Below are positions 17,445 through 26,851 of a stretch of 64,000 bases of DNA, piece after piece. Position numbers and translations under genes: made by a program. This DNA comes from an uncultured Paracoccaceae bacterium (GTDB lineage Bacteria; Pseudomonadota; Alphaproteobacteria; Rhodobacterales; Rhodobacteraceae): the NCBI GenBank assembly GCA_934500835.1, contig CAKSTR010000001.1, positions 372,001 to 436,000 of the forward strand, in the 5' to 3' direction. The notes below the pieces were generated by a model, which was not told the DNA's origin, did not search any database, and saw only the letters and a program-made list of their open reading frames with translations. The first letter of the stretch is position 1; the number at the start of each line of letters is the position of its first letter.

Positions 17445-18977
17445 TCAGAGCGGGATATTGTCGTGCTTTTTCCATGGGTTGGTCAGCTTCTTGCCGCGCA
17501 GCGAGGCAAAGGCCCGCGCCACCCGCTTGCGGGTCGACCTTGGCAGGATCACCTCGTCGATGAAGCCCTTTTCCGCCGCCACGAAGGGATTGGCGAAGCG
17601 GTCTTCGTAGTCGCTGGTCCGGGCCGCGATCTTGTCCCTGTCGCCCAGTTCGGCGCGATAAAGGATCTCGACCGCGCCCTTGGCGCCCATCACCGCGATC
17701 TCGGCGGTGGGCCAGGCATAGTTGAAGTCGCCGCGCAGGTGCTTGGAGGCCATCACGTCATAGGCGCCGCCATAGGCCTTGCGGGTGATCACGGTGACTT
17801 TCGGCACCGTCGCCTCGCCGTAGGCGAAGAGCAGCTTCGCGCCATGCTTGATGACGCCGCCATACTCCTGGCTGGTGCCCGGCAGGAAGCCCGGCACGTC
17901 GACGAAGGTCAGGATCGGGATCTCGAACGCATCGCAGAAACGGACGAACCGGGCGGCCTTGCGGCTGGCGTCGATGTCAAGGCAACCGGCCAGCACCATC
18001 GGCTGGTTCGCCACCACGCCGGTTGTCTGTCCCTCGACCCGGATGAAGCCGGTGATGATATTGCCGGCGTAGTCCTTCTGGATTTCGTAGAAATCGCCCT
18101 CGTCCGCGACCTTGCCGATCAGTTCCTTCATGTCATAGGGCTGGTTCGGGTTGTCGGGGATCAGCGTATCAAGGCTGCTTTCCAGCCGTGCCGGATCGTC
18201 GAAGAACGGCCGCACCGGGGCCTTTTCGCGGTTCGACAGCGGCAGGAAGTCGAAGAGCCGCCGGATCTCGGCCAAGGCCTCCACATCATTCTCGAACGCC
18301 CCGTCCGCGACGCTGGACTTCTTCGTATGCGTCGAAGCCCCGCCCAGCTCCTCGGCCGTGACTTGTTCATTGGTGACCGTCTTCACCACATCGGGGCCGG
18401 TCACGAACATGTAGGAGGAGTCCTTCACCATGAAGATGAAGTCGGTCATGGCCGGCGAATAGACCGCGCCGCCCGCACAGGGCCCCATGATCACGCTGAT
18501 CTGCGGCACCACGCCTGACGCCATGATGTTGCGCTGGAACACCTCGGCATAGCCAGCCAGCGAGGCGACGCCCTCCTGGATCCGCGCACCGCCGGAATCG
18601 TTCAACCCGATGACCGGCGCGCCATTCTGCATCGCCATGTCCATGATCTTGCAGATCTTTTGCGCATGGGTTTCCGACAGAGACCCGCCGAAGACGGTAA
18701 AATCCTGCGAGAACACATAGACCATGCGGCCGTTGATCGTACCCCAGCCGGTCACGACGCCATCGCCTGCGGGACGGTCCGCCTCCATGCCGAAGTCGGT
18801 GCAGCGGTGGCGGACGAAGGTGTCGAACTCCTCGAACGAGCCTTCGTCCAGAAGAAGGTCGATCCGCTCGCGCGCGGTCAGCTTGCCCTTGGAGTGCTGC
18901 GCCTCGACACGGCGCGCCCCGCCCCCTGCCCGCGCGGTCTCGCGCCGGGCCTCAAGCTCGGTCAGGATGTCTTTCAT
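17445..18977 (-). CDS. pccB: Propionyl-CoA carboxylase beta subunit (carboxyltransferase)
   Basis: 510 residues, standard for PccB. The ATG at 18977 has GGGAGGGAACCC upstream; longer in-frame extensions run into the promoter region and show no similarity. Crotonase-like carboxyltransferase N and C halves are recognisable: [15 protein letters not shown] in the N half, and [11 protein letters not shown] and A-Y-G-G-A-Y-D-V-M in the C half. It transfers CO2 from biotin on PccA to propionyl-CoA. TTTGCAAA-type boxes upstream fit control by the PccR-like regulator encoded at 20828. Confidence 0.97.
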   Translation of the reverse strand: MKDILTELEARRETARAGGGARRVEAQHSKGKLTARERIDLLLDEGSFEEFDTFVRHRCTDFGMEADRPAGDGVVTGWGTINGRMVYVFSQDFTVFGGSLSETHAQKICKIMDMAMQNGAPVIGLNDSGGARIQEGVASLAGYAEVFQRNIMASGVVPQISVIMGPCAGGAVYSPAMTDFIFMVKDSSYMFVTGPDVVKTVTNEQVTAEELGGASTHTKKSSVADGAFENDVEALAEIRRLFDFLPLSNREKAPVRPFFDDPARLESSLDTLIPDNPNQPYDMKELIGKVADEGDFYEIQKDYAGNIITGFIRVEGQTTGVVANQPMVLAGCLDIDASRKAARFVRFCDAFEIPILTFVDVPGFLPGTSQEYGGVIKHGAKLLFAYGEATVPKVTVITRKAYGGAYDVMASKHLRGDFNYAWPTAEIAVMGAKGAVEILYRAELGDRDKIAARTSDYEDRFANPFVAAEKGFIDEVILPRSTRKRVARAFASLRGKKLTNPWKKHDNIPL

Positions 18978-19070
18978 GGGTTCCCTCCCCCAAGGATTCC
19001 CGCAATGCAGCGCAGGATTGCGCGCGACTTTATGGCAGTTGCCGTAGCGCGGAAAGCAGAATTGGGAAAA

Positions 19071-19128
19071 TTTGCAAATCGTTGGCAGATATGGTTGCGC
19101 GAATTGAATATCTGCAAATATTTGCCGA
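19071..19128. promoter_or_regulatory. PccR/ScfR binding boxes upstream of pccB
   Basis: A perfect TTTGCAAA at 19071-19078 is followed by TTGGCAGA (19082-19089), TCTGCAAA (19111-19118) and TTTGCCGA (19121-19128). They lie 94-151 bp upstream of the pccB start, a typical activator position. PccR of Rhodobacter sphaeroides recognises paired TTTGCAAA elements. The last pair forms GCAAATATTTGC. Confidence 0.65.
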
Positions 19129-19176
19129 CCGCCTGGCCCCGCGCTATGCCGGCACCAGTGCTGCAAGGGGGCCATC

Positions 19177-19524
19177 ATGCCGCAGATTCCCGTTCCCGTC
19201 CTGACCATCGGCCTTCTGCTGGCCTCGAATGTCTTCATGACCTTCGCCTGGTATGGCCATCTGAAATGGAAAGCCGCGCCGCTGGCCCTGGTGATCCTGA
19301 TCAGCTGGGGCATCGCCTTCTTCGAATATGTGCTGCAGGTGCCGGCCAATCGCATCGGCCATGGCTATTTCAACGCGGCCCAGCTGAAGACGATCCAAGA
19401 GGTCATCACCCTTTGCGTCTTCGTGCTCTTTTCCTATTTCTACCTGAAAGAGCCGGTGACGATGAAGACGATGATCGGCTTTGCCTTCATCGGGGTGGGC
19501 GCCTGGTTCATCTTCTCCAAATAG
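19177..19524 (+). CDS. DMT family protein (DUF486)
   Basis: 115 residues with four predicted membrane helices (about 8-26, 34-52, 68-88, 94-113), matching the DUF486/YdcZ-like small membrane family. Characteristic segments are F-A-W-Y-G-H-L and [10 protein letters not shown]. Probably an inner-membrane protein of unknown substrate. It is divergent from pccB across 199 bp that hold the TTTGCAAA boxes, so it might share the regulator. Confidence 0.82.
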   Translation: MPQIPVPVLTIGLLLASNVFMTFAWYGHLKWKAAPLALVILISWGIAFFEYVLQVPANRIGHGYFNAAQLKTIQEVITLCVFVLFSYFYLKEPVTMKTMIGFAFIGVGAWFIFSK

Positions 19525-19559
19525 GCCCCATGGACTTCCGGTACAGGCCCGCATAGCCA

Positions 19560-20768
19560 TTGCCGATGACCAAGGCCCGCTTTCTTGACCGCCGCACGCC
19601 GCCGGTTCTGGCCACGCTTGTGCTGCTGGCCGGGCTTTCTGCGCTGACGATGAACATCTTCCTGCCCTCGCTGCCGCGAATGGCCGTCTGGTTCGGCGTG
19701 CCCTATGCCGTGATGCAGCAATCGGTGCCGCTGTATCTGGTGTTTTCCGCGGCCTTGCAGATCGCAATCGGCCCGCTTGCCGACCGGTTCGGCCGCCGCA
19801 AGGTGCTGTTGTGGTCACTGGGACTGTTCCTGCTGGCTTCCGTCGGCACCCTGATCGCCCCGGACGCCACCACCTTCCTGATCTGCCGCATGGCGCAGGC
19901 GGTGATCGCCTCGGGCATGGCGCTGTCGCGTGCCATCGTCCGCGACATCACCTCGGACGCCGAGGCCGCCAGCATGATCGGCTATGTCACCATGGGCATG
20001 AGCATCGTACCGATGGTCGGTCCGGTGATCGGCGGCTGGCTGGACGACCTGATCGGCTGGCAGGCCAATTTCGCGCTGCTCCTGATCCTTGGGGCCGCCG
20101 TCACGGCGCTGGTCTGGGCCGATCTGGGCGAGACGGCCACCTTGCGCGATGTCTCGGTCCTGGGGCAGCTGCGCGAATATCCCATGCTGCTCGGCTCCTT
20201 GCGGTTCTGGGGCTATGCCGGGGCCGCGGCCTTCTCGTCGGGCTGCTTCTTCGCCTATCTTGGCGGCGCGCCCTTTGTCGGCGATGAGATCTACCACCTT
20301 TCCTCGGCATGGGTCGGATCGCTGTTTGCCCTGACTGCGGTGGGCTACGCGACGGGAAACTTCCTGTCCGGCATGTTCTCTACCCGGATCGGCATGAACC
20401 GCATGATCCTGACCGGCTGCAGTGTCACCACCCTCGGGCTGGCCGTGCTGGCGCTGCTGACCTGGGCCGGGCTTTCAAATTCGGTCGTGTTCTTCGGGCT
20501 GACGATCTTCATGGGGCTTGGCAATGGCATCGCGCTGCCCAATGCCAATGCCGGCATCCTTTCTGTCCGGCCCGAACTTGCCGGCGCCGCCTCGGGACTG
20601 GGCGGGGCGCTGATGATCGGCGGTGGTGCCGCGCTGGCGCATCTGGCCGGCCTGCTCCTGCGCCCCGGATCGACCGAGATGCCTCTGGTTCTGGTCATGC
20701 TCGGCTCGTCGCTGGCCTCGGTTCTGGTTGTGTTGCCGGTGATCCTGCGCAGCACCCGCCTTCATTGA
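19560..20768 (+). CDS. MFS transporter, Bcr/CflA-type drug efflux
   Basis: 402 residues with 12 predicted membrane segments. MFS motif A is present as G-P-L-A-D-R-F-G-R-R-K-V (about residues 63-74) between helices 2 and 3, and motif C-like G-x-x-x-G-P-V-I-G-G-W near helix 5 (V-P-M-V-G-P-V-I-G-G-W-L). This is typical of the DHA1 Bcr/CflA group, inner-membrane proton antiporters for drugs or small metabolites. It follows the DUF486 gene by 35 bp on the same strand and may be in the same transcript. Confidence 0.85.
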   Translation: MPMTKARFLDRRTPPVLATLVLLAGLSALTMNIFLPSLPRMAVWFGVPYAVMQQSVPLYLVFSAALQIAIGPLADRFGRRKVLLWSLGLFLLASVGTLIAPDATTFLICRMAQAVIASGMALSRAIVRDITSDAEAASMIGYVTMGMSIVPMVGPVIGGWLDDLIGWQANFALLLILGAAVTALVWADLGETATLRDVSVLGQLREYPMLLGSLRFWGYAGAAAFSSGCFFAYLGGAPFVGDEIYHLSSAWVGSLFALTAVGYATGNFLSGMFSTRIGMNRMILTGCSVTTLGLAVLALLTWAGLSNSVVFFGLTIFMGLGNGIALPNANAGILSVRPELAGAASGLGGALMIGGGAALAHLAGLLLRPGSTEMPLVLVMLGSSLASVLVVLPVILRSTRLH

Positions 20769-20786
20769 GCCAGGCTTGACGCCAGC

Positions 20787-20814
20787 TTTGCAAAGCCCGT
20801 AAGGATTTTGCAAA
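20787..20814. promoter_or_regulatory. Paired TTTGCAAA boxes in front of pccR (autoregulation)
   Basis: Two perfect 8 bp palindromes, TTTGCAAA at 20787-20794 and 20807-20814, 12 bp apart (centres 20 bp, two helical turns). The second lies just before the ribosome binding site of the regulator gene; TTGACG at 20776-20781 may be the -35 box. The placement would favour self-repression. Confidence 0.72.
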
Positions 20815-20827
20815 GAGAGGCCAGCCG

Positions 20828-22225
20828 ATGCCAGCACAGAAGCTATATGCCGGGGTCAAGCTGCGCGAGATCCGCGGCCGGCTGTCGCTGACCCAAAAGT
20901 CCTTTGCCGACAAGCTGGGCGTCTCGCTGCCCTATCTGAACCAGATGGAGAACAACCACCGCCCGGTTTCGGCCGCGGTCGTGCTGGCGCTGGCGCAGGA
21001 GTTCGGGCTGGACGTGACCGAGTTGACGGTGGGCGAAAGCGAACGCCTTGTCAGCGACATGCGCGAGGCGCTGGCCGATCCGGTCTTTACCGCCGCCGCC
21101 CCGCCCCTGGCCGACCTGCGGCTTGCCGCCTCGAACGCGCCGGCGTTGGCGCGCGCGTTCCTGGACCTGCACCGCGCCTACCGCCAGACCCATGAGCGGC
21201 TGGCCTCTCTGGATGAAGCCCTGGGCCGCGAGGATGCCGCCCTGCGCCCCAGCCCCTGGGAAGAAGTGAGGGACTTCTTTCACTATTGCGACAATTACTT
21301 GGATGCAATCGACCGGGCTGCGGAACATTTCGCTATGTCCGCAAATCCCCGCCGTGACGTAGCAATTCTTGCAGAAGAGTTGCTCAGACGGCAGGGCATC
21401 ACCTTGCACTATTCAGATAATCCGACAATTCGCCGTTTCGATCCCCAGACCCGCCGGCTTGAGATCAGTGCCCGCGCCCTGGGGCCGACCCGGCGGTTTC
21501 AGCTGCTGCACCAGCTGGCCCTGATCACCCAGGATGAACTGCTGGAAGCCACTCTGGACCTGGCCCGCTTCTCCACCCCCGAAGCGCGCGACATCGCCAA
21601 GATCGGGCTGGCGAATTACTTCGCCGGCGCGGCCCTCCTGCCCTATCGCGCCTTTCAGGACGCCACCCGCGAGACCCGCTATGACCTTGAAAGGCTGGCC
21701 GATATCTTCGGCGCCAGCGTGGAACAGGTGGCGCACCGGCTCTCGACGCTGCAAAGACCGGGCGCCAAGGGCATCCCCTTTTTCTTCGTCCGCGTCGATC
21801 AGGCGGGCACCATCACCAAGCGCCATTCTGCCACCCGCCTGCAATTTGCCCGTTTCGGCGGTGCCTGCCCGTTGTGGAACGTCCACGCCGCCTTCGAGAC
21901 ACCCGGGAAATTCCTGCGCCAGCTGGCGGAAACCCCCGATGGCGTGCGCTATCTCTGCCTTGCCCGCGACGTATCGAAGCCCGCCGGCGCCTATCTCGCC
22001 CCGGTCCGCCGCTACGCGATCTGCCTTGGCTGCGAGGTGCAGCATGCGCATGAACTGGTGTATTCCGACGGTCTCGACCTGAAGGGCCGCTTCGAGCCCA
22101 TCGGCATCTCTTGCCGGATATGCGAGCGGCGGGACTGCCATCAAAGGTCGGTCCCGCCGCTGGAGCGTCGGCTGAAGGTCGATCCCGACAGGCGCGGCCT
22201 TCTGCCCTATGAAATCGCCGATTAG
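20828..22225 (+). CDS. pccR: PccR-like short-chain acyl-CoA regulator (ScfR family, XRE HTH)
   Basis: 465 residues. An N-terminal XRE helix-turn-helix (about 8-65) contains L-T-Q-K-S-F-A-D-K-L-G-V-S-L-P-Y-L-N-Q. A central region has the IrrE/DUF955-like helical part (F-S-T-P-E-A-R-D-I-A-K-I-G-L-A-N-Y-F-A) and the C-terminus holds cysteine clusters C-L-G-C and I-S-C-R-I-C-E-R-R-D-C, typical of the RamB/ScfR (DUF2083) group. Such proteins sense short-chain acyl-CoA or related metabolites and control propionyl-CoA or acetyl-CoA assimilation. Position beside pccB and matching boxes at both promoters support PccR. Confidence 0.85.
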   Translation: MPAQKLYAGVKLREIRGRLSLTQKSFADKLGVSLPYLNQMENNHRPVSAAVVLALAQEFGLDVTELTVGESERLVSDMREALADPVFTAAAPPLADLRLAASNAPALARAFLDLHRAYRQTHERLASLDEALGREDAALRPSPWEEVRDFFHYCDNYLDAIDRAAEHFAMSANPRRDVAILAEELLRRQGITLHYSDNPTIRRFDPQTRRLEISARALGPTRRFQLLHQLALITQDELLEATLDLARFSTPEARDIAKIGLANYFAGAALLPYRAFQDATRETRYDLERLADIFGASVEQVAHRLSTLQRPGAKGIPFFFVRVDQAGTITKRHSATRLQFARFGGACPLWNVHAAFETPGKFLRQLAETPDGVRYLCLARDVSKPAGAYLAPVRRYAICLGCEVQHAHELVYSDGLDLKGRFEPIGISCRICERRDCHQRSVPPLERRLKVDPDRRGLLPYEIAD

Positions 22226-22458
22226 GCCCGAAGCATCCGGGCAATCTCGTCCTTCAGGCGCGAGCGTTGGCGGCGCAGCCCTTCCTCATCCTCTTCGGTG
22301 ATCAGGTCCAGCCTGCTTTCGGCCCGGTGAACCTTGTCGTTCACGGCGTCATAGTCTTCCAACAGCTTGGCGAAACGCCCGTTGGATACCTTCAGCTCGG
22401 TGATCTTCTCGGCATCGCCCGGGAATTCTTCCTGCAGGGTGTGCGGTGTATTTGACAT
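22222..22458 (-). CDS. YdcH family small coiled-coil protein (DUF465)
   Basis: 78 residues, all helical and highly charged: L-K-V-S-N-G-R-F-A-K-L-L-E-D-Y-D, then R-A-E-S-R-L and L-R-R-Q-R-S-R-L-K-D-E-I. This is the YdcH/DUF465 pattern, a short antiparallel coiled coil in the cytosol; function not defined. AAGGAGAGTTGA precedes the ATG. The 3' end overlaps the pccR stop by 4 bases on the opposite strand. Confidence 0.83.
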   Translation of the reverse strand: MSNTPHTLQEEFPGDAEKITELKVSNGRFAKLLEDYDAVNDKVHRAESRLDLITEEDEEGLRRQRSRLKDEIARMLRA

Positions 22459-22523
22459 TCAACTCTCCTTCTTTACCGCCCTATTCTAGCAGGCAGGGAA
22501 AAGCTGACTTTGACACTGATCAA

Positions 22524-24173
22524 TCAACGCTGCGCGGTGCGCCAACCGGGGTTTATCCAGGGCTCCACATTCAGCGCCGGCAAGGGCGTGCGGCCAAGGA
22601 TATGATCCGCCGCCTTCTCGGCGCACATGATCGTGGGGCCGTTCAGGTTGCCATTGGTGACCTGCGGGAAGATCGAGCTGTCTGCAACGCGCAAACCTTC
22701 CACCCCGATCACCCGGCATTCCGGGTCCACCACCGCCATCGGATCGCTTGCGCGCCCCATCCGGCAGGTTCCGCACGGGTGATAGGCGCTTTCGACATGG
22801 TCGCGCAGGAAATCGTCCAGCTCGGCATCGGTCTGGGCCGCCGCACCGGGCTGGATCTCGGATTTCACGAAGGGCTTCATGGCGTCCTGCGCGAAAACCT
22901 CGCGCGTCAGGCGGATGCAGCTGCGGAAATCCTCCCAGTCCGACGGATCGGACATGTAGTTGAAGCGGATCACGGGCGCATCCTCGGGCCGGGCCGAACG
23001 CAGGGTGACGGACCCGCGCGACTTCGACCGCATCGGCCCGACGTGGACCTGGAAGCCATGCCCGCCGGCCGCCGCCTTGCCGTCATAGCGCACCGCGATC
23101 GGCAGGAAGTGATACTGGATGTCGGGATATTCGACCCCCGGCTTCGAGCGGATGAAGGCACAGGCCTCGAACTGGTTCGAGGCGCCAAGGCCGCCGCCGG
23201 TCAACAGCCATTGCGCACCGACCCAGGCCTTGCCGAACAGGTTCCAGTATTTGTACAGCGTCACCGGCTGTGCGGCCGCAAATTGCATATAGATTTCAAG
23301 GTGATCCTGCAGATTCGCCCCGACGCCGGGCCGATCGGCCAGAACCTCGATCCCGTGTTCGCGCAATTGATCAGCCGGGCCGATGCCGGAAAGCATCAAC
23401 AGCTTGGGCGAGTTGATCGAAGAGGCGGCGATGATCACCTCACGCGCCGCACGGATCACCTTGCGTCCGGCGCGTGTGTCGACCTCTACCCCCACGGCGC
23501 GCTTGCCCTCCATCACGACGCGACGGGCGAATCCGCGCGTGACATGGACATTGCCGCCCGCAATGGCCGGCTTCAGATAGGCATTGGCGGCGGACCAGCG
23601 GCGGCCCTTCCAGATCGTCGCCTCCATCGGGCCGAAGCCCTCTTGCTGCTCGCCATTGTAATCGGCGGTCACCGGATAGCCGGCCTGTCGGCCGCTTTCG
23701 ATGAAGGCGCTGAACAAGGGATTGGAGCGCGGCCCGCGGGTGATGTGCAGCGGACCATCCGAGCCGCGCCATTCCGGCCCCTGCCCGCCGTGGCTGTGCT
23801 CCATCCGCTTGAAATACGGCAGCACATCGGCAAAGCGCCAGCCGTCCGCCCCCATCTCGGCCCAGGTGTCGTAATCGCGGGCGTGGCCGCGGACATAGAC
23901 CATGCCGTTGATGCTGGAGGACCCGCCGATCACCTTGCCGCGCGGAGTGGCAAGGCGCCGACCAGCCAGGTAAGGCTCTGGCTCGGACTGAAAGCCCCAA
24001 TCGTAGATGCCCATGTTCATCGGATAGGACAGCGCGCCCGGCATCTGGATGAAGGGGCCGGCATCCGAACCGCCGGTCTCGATGACCACGACGCGCCGCC
24101 CGGCCTCGGCCAGACGGTAGGCGATGGCGCAGCCGGCCGATCCAGCACCTACGATGACATAATCGGCGCTCAT
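22524..24173 (-). CDS. betA: Choline dehydrogenase (GMC oxidoreductase)
   Basis: 549 residues. FAD-binding G-A-G-S-A-G-C at residues 8-14 opens the GMC fold. The GMC signatures are present: [12 protein letters not shown] near residue 80 and [12 protein letters not shown] near 255. The catalytic histidine lies in [10 protein letters not shown] near 460. It oxidises choline to betaine aldehyde with a membrane quinone as acceptor. The ATG overlaps the stop of the PLP dehydratase gene, completing an operon betI-dehydratase-betA next to the choline ABC transporter. No betB is in the window. Confidence 0.9.
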   Translation of the reverse strand: MSADYVIVGAGSAGCAIAYRLAEAGRRVVVIETGGSDAGPFIQMPGALSYPMNMGIYDWGFQSEPEPYLAGRRLATPRGKVIGGSSSINGMVYVRGHARDYDTWAEMGADGWRFADVLPYFKRMEHSHGGQGPEWRGSDGPLHITRGPRSNPLFSAFIESGRQAGYPVTADYNGEQQEGFGPMEATIWKGRRWSAANAYLKPAIAGGNVHVTRGFARRVVMEGKRAVGVEVDTRAGRKVIRAAREVIIAASSINSPKLLMLSGIGPADQLREHGIEVLADRPGVGANLQDHLEIYMQFAAAQPVTLYKYWNLFGKAWVGAQWLLTGGGLGASNQFEACAFIRSKPGVEYPDIQYHFLPIAVRYDGKAAAGGHGFQVHVGPMRSKSRGSVTLRSARPEDAPVIRFNYMSDPSDWEDFRSCIRLTREVFAQDAMKPFVKSEIQPGAAAQTDAELDDFLRDHVESAYHPCGTCRMGRASDPMAVVDPECRVIGVEGLRVADSSIFPQVTNGNLNGPTIMCAEKAADHILGRTPLPALNVEPWINPGWRTAQR

Positions 24174-25165
24174 TGCAGCAATCCCTTCGCGTCCTGCACG
24201 ATCTCTGCAAAGCGCGAGAAGGGGATGTTGCCCCCGCTCGCCATCACCAGAACCACCTTGTCCTTCACCGGCACCTGCCCCGCCAGAACCGCGGCCAAGG
24301 CGACGGCACCCGAGGGTTCAAGCACCAGCTTCAACTCTTCGAAGGCCACGCGCATGGCATGGGCGACCTGGGCATCGCTGACCGTCACCCCCTGCACGCC
24401 CGCCGCCTGGCAGGCTGCAAAGGGGGCGACCCCGGGCATGGTGGCCTGCAAGGCATCGCAGATCGTGACGCCGCCGGCGGCCTTGACCCGCTGGCCGGCG
24501 GCAAGGGACTGTCCCATGCCGTCATAGCCCGCCGGCTCTGCCGCGCGGATTTCGGCCAGCGGATTGGCCGCCCGCACTGCCAGCGCCGTACCACCCATCA
24601 GCCCGCCGCCCCCTACGGGCGAGACCGCCACATCGGGCGCACACCCCATCTGCGCCATCGCCTCAAGCGCCGCACCACCCTGCCCCGCCACGATGCGCGG
24701 ATCATCGAAGGGATGCAGGAGCGTGAGGCCGCCCTGCGCCGCCAGTTCGGCCGCAAGCGCCGAGGCCACCTCTTCGCGGGGCCGGTCGCCGTGATGCGAC
24801 AGCACCACCCTTGCCCCGAAACCCTCGGTCGCCAGCCGCTTCATCGCGGGGGCGTCCTCGGGCATCACGATGGTCACAGGCACGCCCATCTCGCGCCCGG
24901 CCAGCGCAAGGCCCTGGGCGAAGTTGCCGGAGGAATAGGCGATCACGCCACGGGCACGTTCTTCGCCCGTCAGGGCGCAAAGCCGCCAATAGGCGCCACG
25001 CAGCTTGAACGAGCCTGCCCGTTGCAGGCTTTCGGCCTTGATGCAAAGCCGCGCCGCACCGGTCGCGCGGGTCAAGGATTCGCTTTCCAGAAGCGGGGTT
25101 TCGCGGGCGACGACGCGGGTTGCCGCCTGTGCTGCGGCCAGATCTTCGGGAATTGGCAGGGTCAT
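24170..25165 (-). CDS. Threonine/serine dehydratase-like PLP enzyme (fold type II)
   Basis: 331 residues from ATG 25165, which overlaps the betI stop codon (ATGA); an upstream in-frame ATG (25204) lies inside betI. The PLP lysine is in S-F-K-L-R-G-A near residue 50, the glycine-rich phosphate loop is V-G-G-G-G-L-M-G-G near 180, and the end S-G-G-N resembles the C-terminal PLP-contacting region. There is no ACT regulatory domain, so it is the catabolic type. Possible substrates are serine, threonine or a hydroxy-amino acid; its place between betI and betA is odd and suggests a role tied to betaine or its breakdown. Confidence 0.83.
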   Translation of the reverse strand: MTLPIPEDLAAAQAATRVVARETPLLESESLTRATGAARLCIKAESLQRAGSFKLRGAYWRLCALTGEERARGVIAYSSGNFAQGLALAGREMGVPVTIVMPEDAPAMKRLATEGFGARVVLSHHGDRPREEVASALAAELAAQGGLTLLHPFDDPRIVAGQGGAALEAMAQMGCAPDVAVSPVGGGGLMGGTALAVRAANPLAEIRAAEPAGYDGMGQSLAAGQRVKAAGGVTICDALQATMPGVAPFAACQAAGVQGVTVSDAQVAHAMRVAFEELKLVLEPSGAVALAAVLAGQVPVKDKVVLVMASGGNIPFSRFAEIVQDAKGLLQ

Positions 25166-25773
25166 GCGCTGGCCTTTGAAACACTGGTCTTTGGCGCGAG
25201 GCATTTCAGCTCTGCCTCAAGATAGGACAGGGCCATGGCGACAGCGGCGCCCCCATCCGGCGCACCGGTCTTCAGCACCTCGCGCAGATAAAGCCCGTCG
25301 ATCAGCGCCGCCAGCCCTTCGGCCACACGCGGCGCATCCTCCCCCGCCAGATCGCGCAGGGCGGAAATGAGGTTTGAGCGCAAACGCCTCTGATAGACTG
25401 CCAGAAGCCGTTTCGCCTCGGGCACGGTCTGGGCCAGAACCCAGAAGTTCAGCCAGGCCCCGACCGCCTCGCGCCGGAAGTTGCTGGGGCTGAAGCTGGC
25501 ACAGAGAATCGCTCGGATACGTCCCTGCCTGCCTTCGGCCACAGAAAGCGCGCCCCGCACCTCGGCACCATAGACCGTCAGGATGTGGCGCATCGCCGCC
25601 AGGAACATGTCTTCCTTCGAGCCGAAGTAGTGATGCGCCAGGGCAGGCGACATCCCGGCCCGCCTGGCGATCTGGCTGACCGTCACATCCAGTGACCCGG
25701 TGCGCCCGATCTCGACGATCGTGGCTTTCACCAAGGCGGCCTTGCGGATAGGCTCCATCCCAAGCTTCGGCAT
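25162..25773 (-). CDS. betI: BetI, TetR-family choline-responsive repressor
   Basis: 203 residues. An N-terminal TetR helix-turn-helix lies at about 14-60 (V-S-Q-I-A-R-R-A-G-M-S-P-A-L-A-H-H-Y-F-G-S-K-E-D, written here as the key residues). The C-terminal ligand domain has the BetI-like F-S-P-S-N-F-R-R-E-A-V-G-A-W-L-N-F-W. BetI represses choline uptake and oxidation genes until choline binds. The gene is divergent from choX over 86 bp with a perfect ATTGAC-N2-GTCAAT palindrome, its likely operator, and overlaps the dehydratase gene by 4 bases. Confidence 0.9.
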   Translation of the reverse strand: MPKLGMEPIRKAALVKATIVEIGRTGSLDVTVSQIARRAGMSPALAHHYFGSKEDMFLAAMRHILTVYGAEVRGALSVAEGRQGRIRAILCASFSPSNFRREAVGAWLNFWVLAQTVPEAKRLLAVYQRRLRSNLISALRDLAGEDAPRVAEGLAALIDGLYLREVLKTGAPDGGAAVAMALSYLEAELKCLAPKTSVSKASA

Positions 25774-25794
25774 CTCTTCGGCTCAACAAAACTC

Positions 25795-25835
25795 TTGCCA
25801 AACCGACGAAGCACGAAGTTTATTGACTCGTCAAT
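25795..25835 (+). promoter_or_regulatory. choX promoter with BetI-like operator
   Basis: TTGCCA (25795-25800) and TTTATT (25819-25824) form a plausible promoter. The perfect inverted repeat ATTGACTCGTCAAT (25822-25835) overlaps the -10 box and start site, as expected for repression by the adjacent betI product. Confidence 0.65.
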
Positions 25836-25859
25836 CAACAAAAAACCCGGGGAGCTTCC

Positions 25860-26789
25860 ATGACCATCCGTGCCGCGCTTCTGACCACCGCCGTCACCTT
25901 CGCCCTGTCCGGTTCGGCCTTTGCCGAGGGCTGCGACAAGATCATCTTCTCGGACGTGGGCTGGACCGACATCACCGCCACCACGGCCGCCACCACCCTG
26001 GTGCTGAACGCACTTGGCTATGAGACCGAAACCAAGGTTCTGGCCGTGCCAGTGACCTATACCGGCCTGGCCGAGGGCGATATCGACGTCTTCCTTGGCA
26101 ACTGGATGCCGACGATGGAGGCCGACATCGCCCCCTACCGCGAGGCCGGCACCGTCGACACCGTGCGCACCAACCTTGAGGGCGCCAAGTACACCCTTGC
26201 CACCAACGAGGCCGGCGCTGCCCTTGGCATCAAGGATTTCAAGGACATCGCCGCCCACAAGGACGCGCTGGACTCTTCGATCTATGGGATCGAGCCGGGC
26301 AATGACGGCAACCGGCTGATCTCGGACATGATCTCGTCGGGGCCCTTCGGGCTGGACGGGTTCTCGGTTGTGGAATCCTCGGAACAGGGCATGCTGGCCG
26401 AGGTTGCCAACAAGGATGGCGAAGGCAAGCCCATCGTCTTCCTTGGCTGGGAGCCGCATCCGATGAACGCCAACTTCAAGATGACCTACCTGACCGGCGG
26501 CGACGACTATTTCGGCCCGAACTTCGGCGGGGCAATCGTGGCCACCAACACCCGCGCCGGCTATGTCGCGGAATGCCCGAATCAGGGCAAGTTCCTGCAG
26601 AACCTCGTTTTCTCGCTGCCCATGGAGAATGAGATCATGGGCGCGATCCTGAACGACGGCACCGACCCGGAAGCCGCCGCCAAGGCCTGGCTTGCCGCCA
26701 ACCCCGCCGCGTGGGAGGCTTGGCTGGAGGGCGTGACCACCAAGGATGGCGGCGACGCCAAGGCCGCGGTCGCAGCCGCGCTGCAATGA
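25860..26789 (+). CDS. choX: Choline ABC transporter, periplasmic substrate-binding protein
   Basis: 309 residues. A Sec signal peptide (hydrophobic run, then S-A-F-A-E near residue 22) exports it to the periplasm. The mature protein is of the OpuAC/ChoX group: C-D-K-I-I-F-S-D-V-G-W-T-D, then F-L-G-N-W-M-P-T and V-F-L-G-W-E-P-H-P-M, aromatic segments that build the cage for the trimethylammonium head group. CGGGGAGCTTCC precedes the ATG. It delivers choline to ChoW/ChoV. A strong hairpin follows, which could raise its expression above that of the permease genes. Confidence 0.93.
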   Translation: MTIRAALLTTAVTFALSGSAFAEGCDKIIFSDVGWTDITATTAATTLVLNALGYETETKVLAVPVTYTGLAEGDIDVFLGNWMPTMEADIAPYREAGTVDTVRTNLEGAKYTLATNEAGAALGIKDFKDIAAHKDALDSSIYGIEPGNDGNRLISDMISSGPFGLDGFSVVESSEQGMLAEVANKDGEGKPIVFLGWEPHPMNANFKMTYLTGGDDYFGPNFGGAIVATNTRAGYVAECPNQGKFLQNLVFSLPMENEIMGAILNDGTDPEAAAKAWLAANPAAWEAWLEGVTTKDGGDAKAAVAAALQ

Positions 26790-26799
26790 CCTGACCCAG

Positions 26800-26835
26800 G
26801 GCCCCGGTCGCAACAACTGACCGGGGCCTTTCTCT
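26800..26835 (+). terminator. Intra-operon hairpin between choX and choW
   Basis: GGCCCCGGTC (26800-26809) and GACCGGGGCC (26819-26828) form a 10 bp perfect stem followed by TTTCTCT. Within a transporter operon this is likely a partial terminator or mRNA-stabilising element that favours the binding protein. Confidence 0.7.
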
Positions 26836-26851
26836 GTGTCGGGGGACAGGC

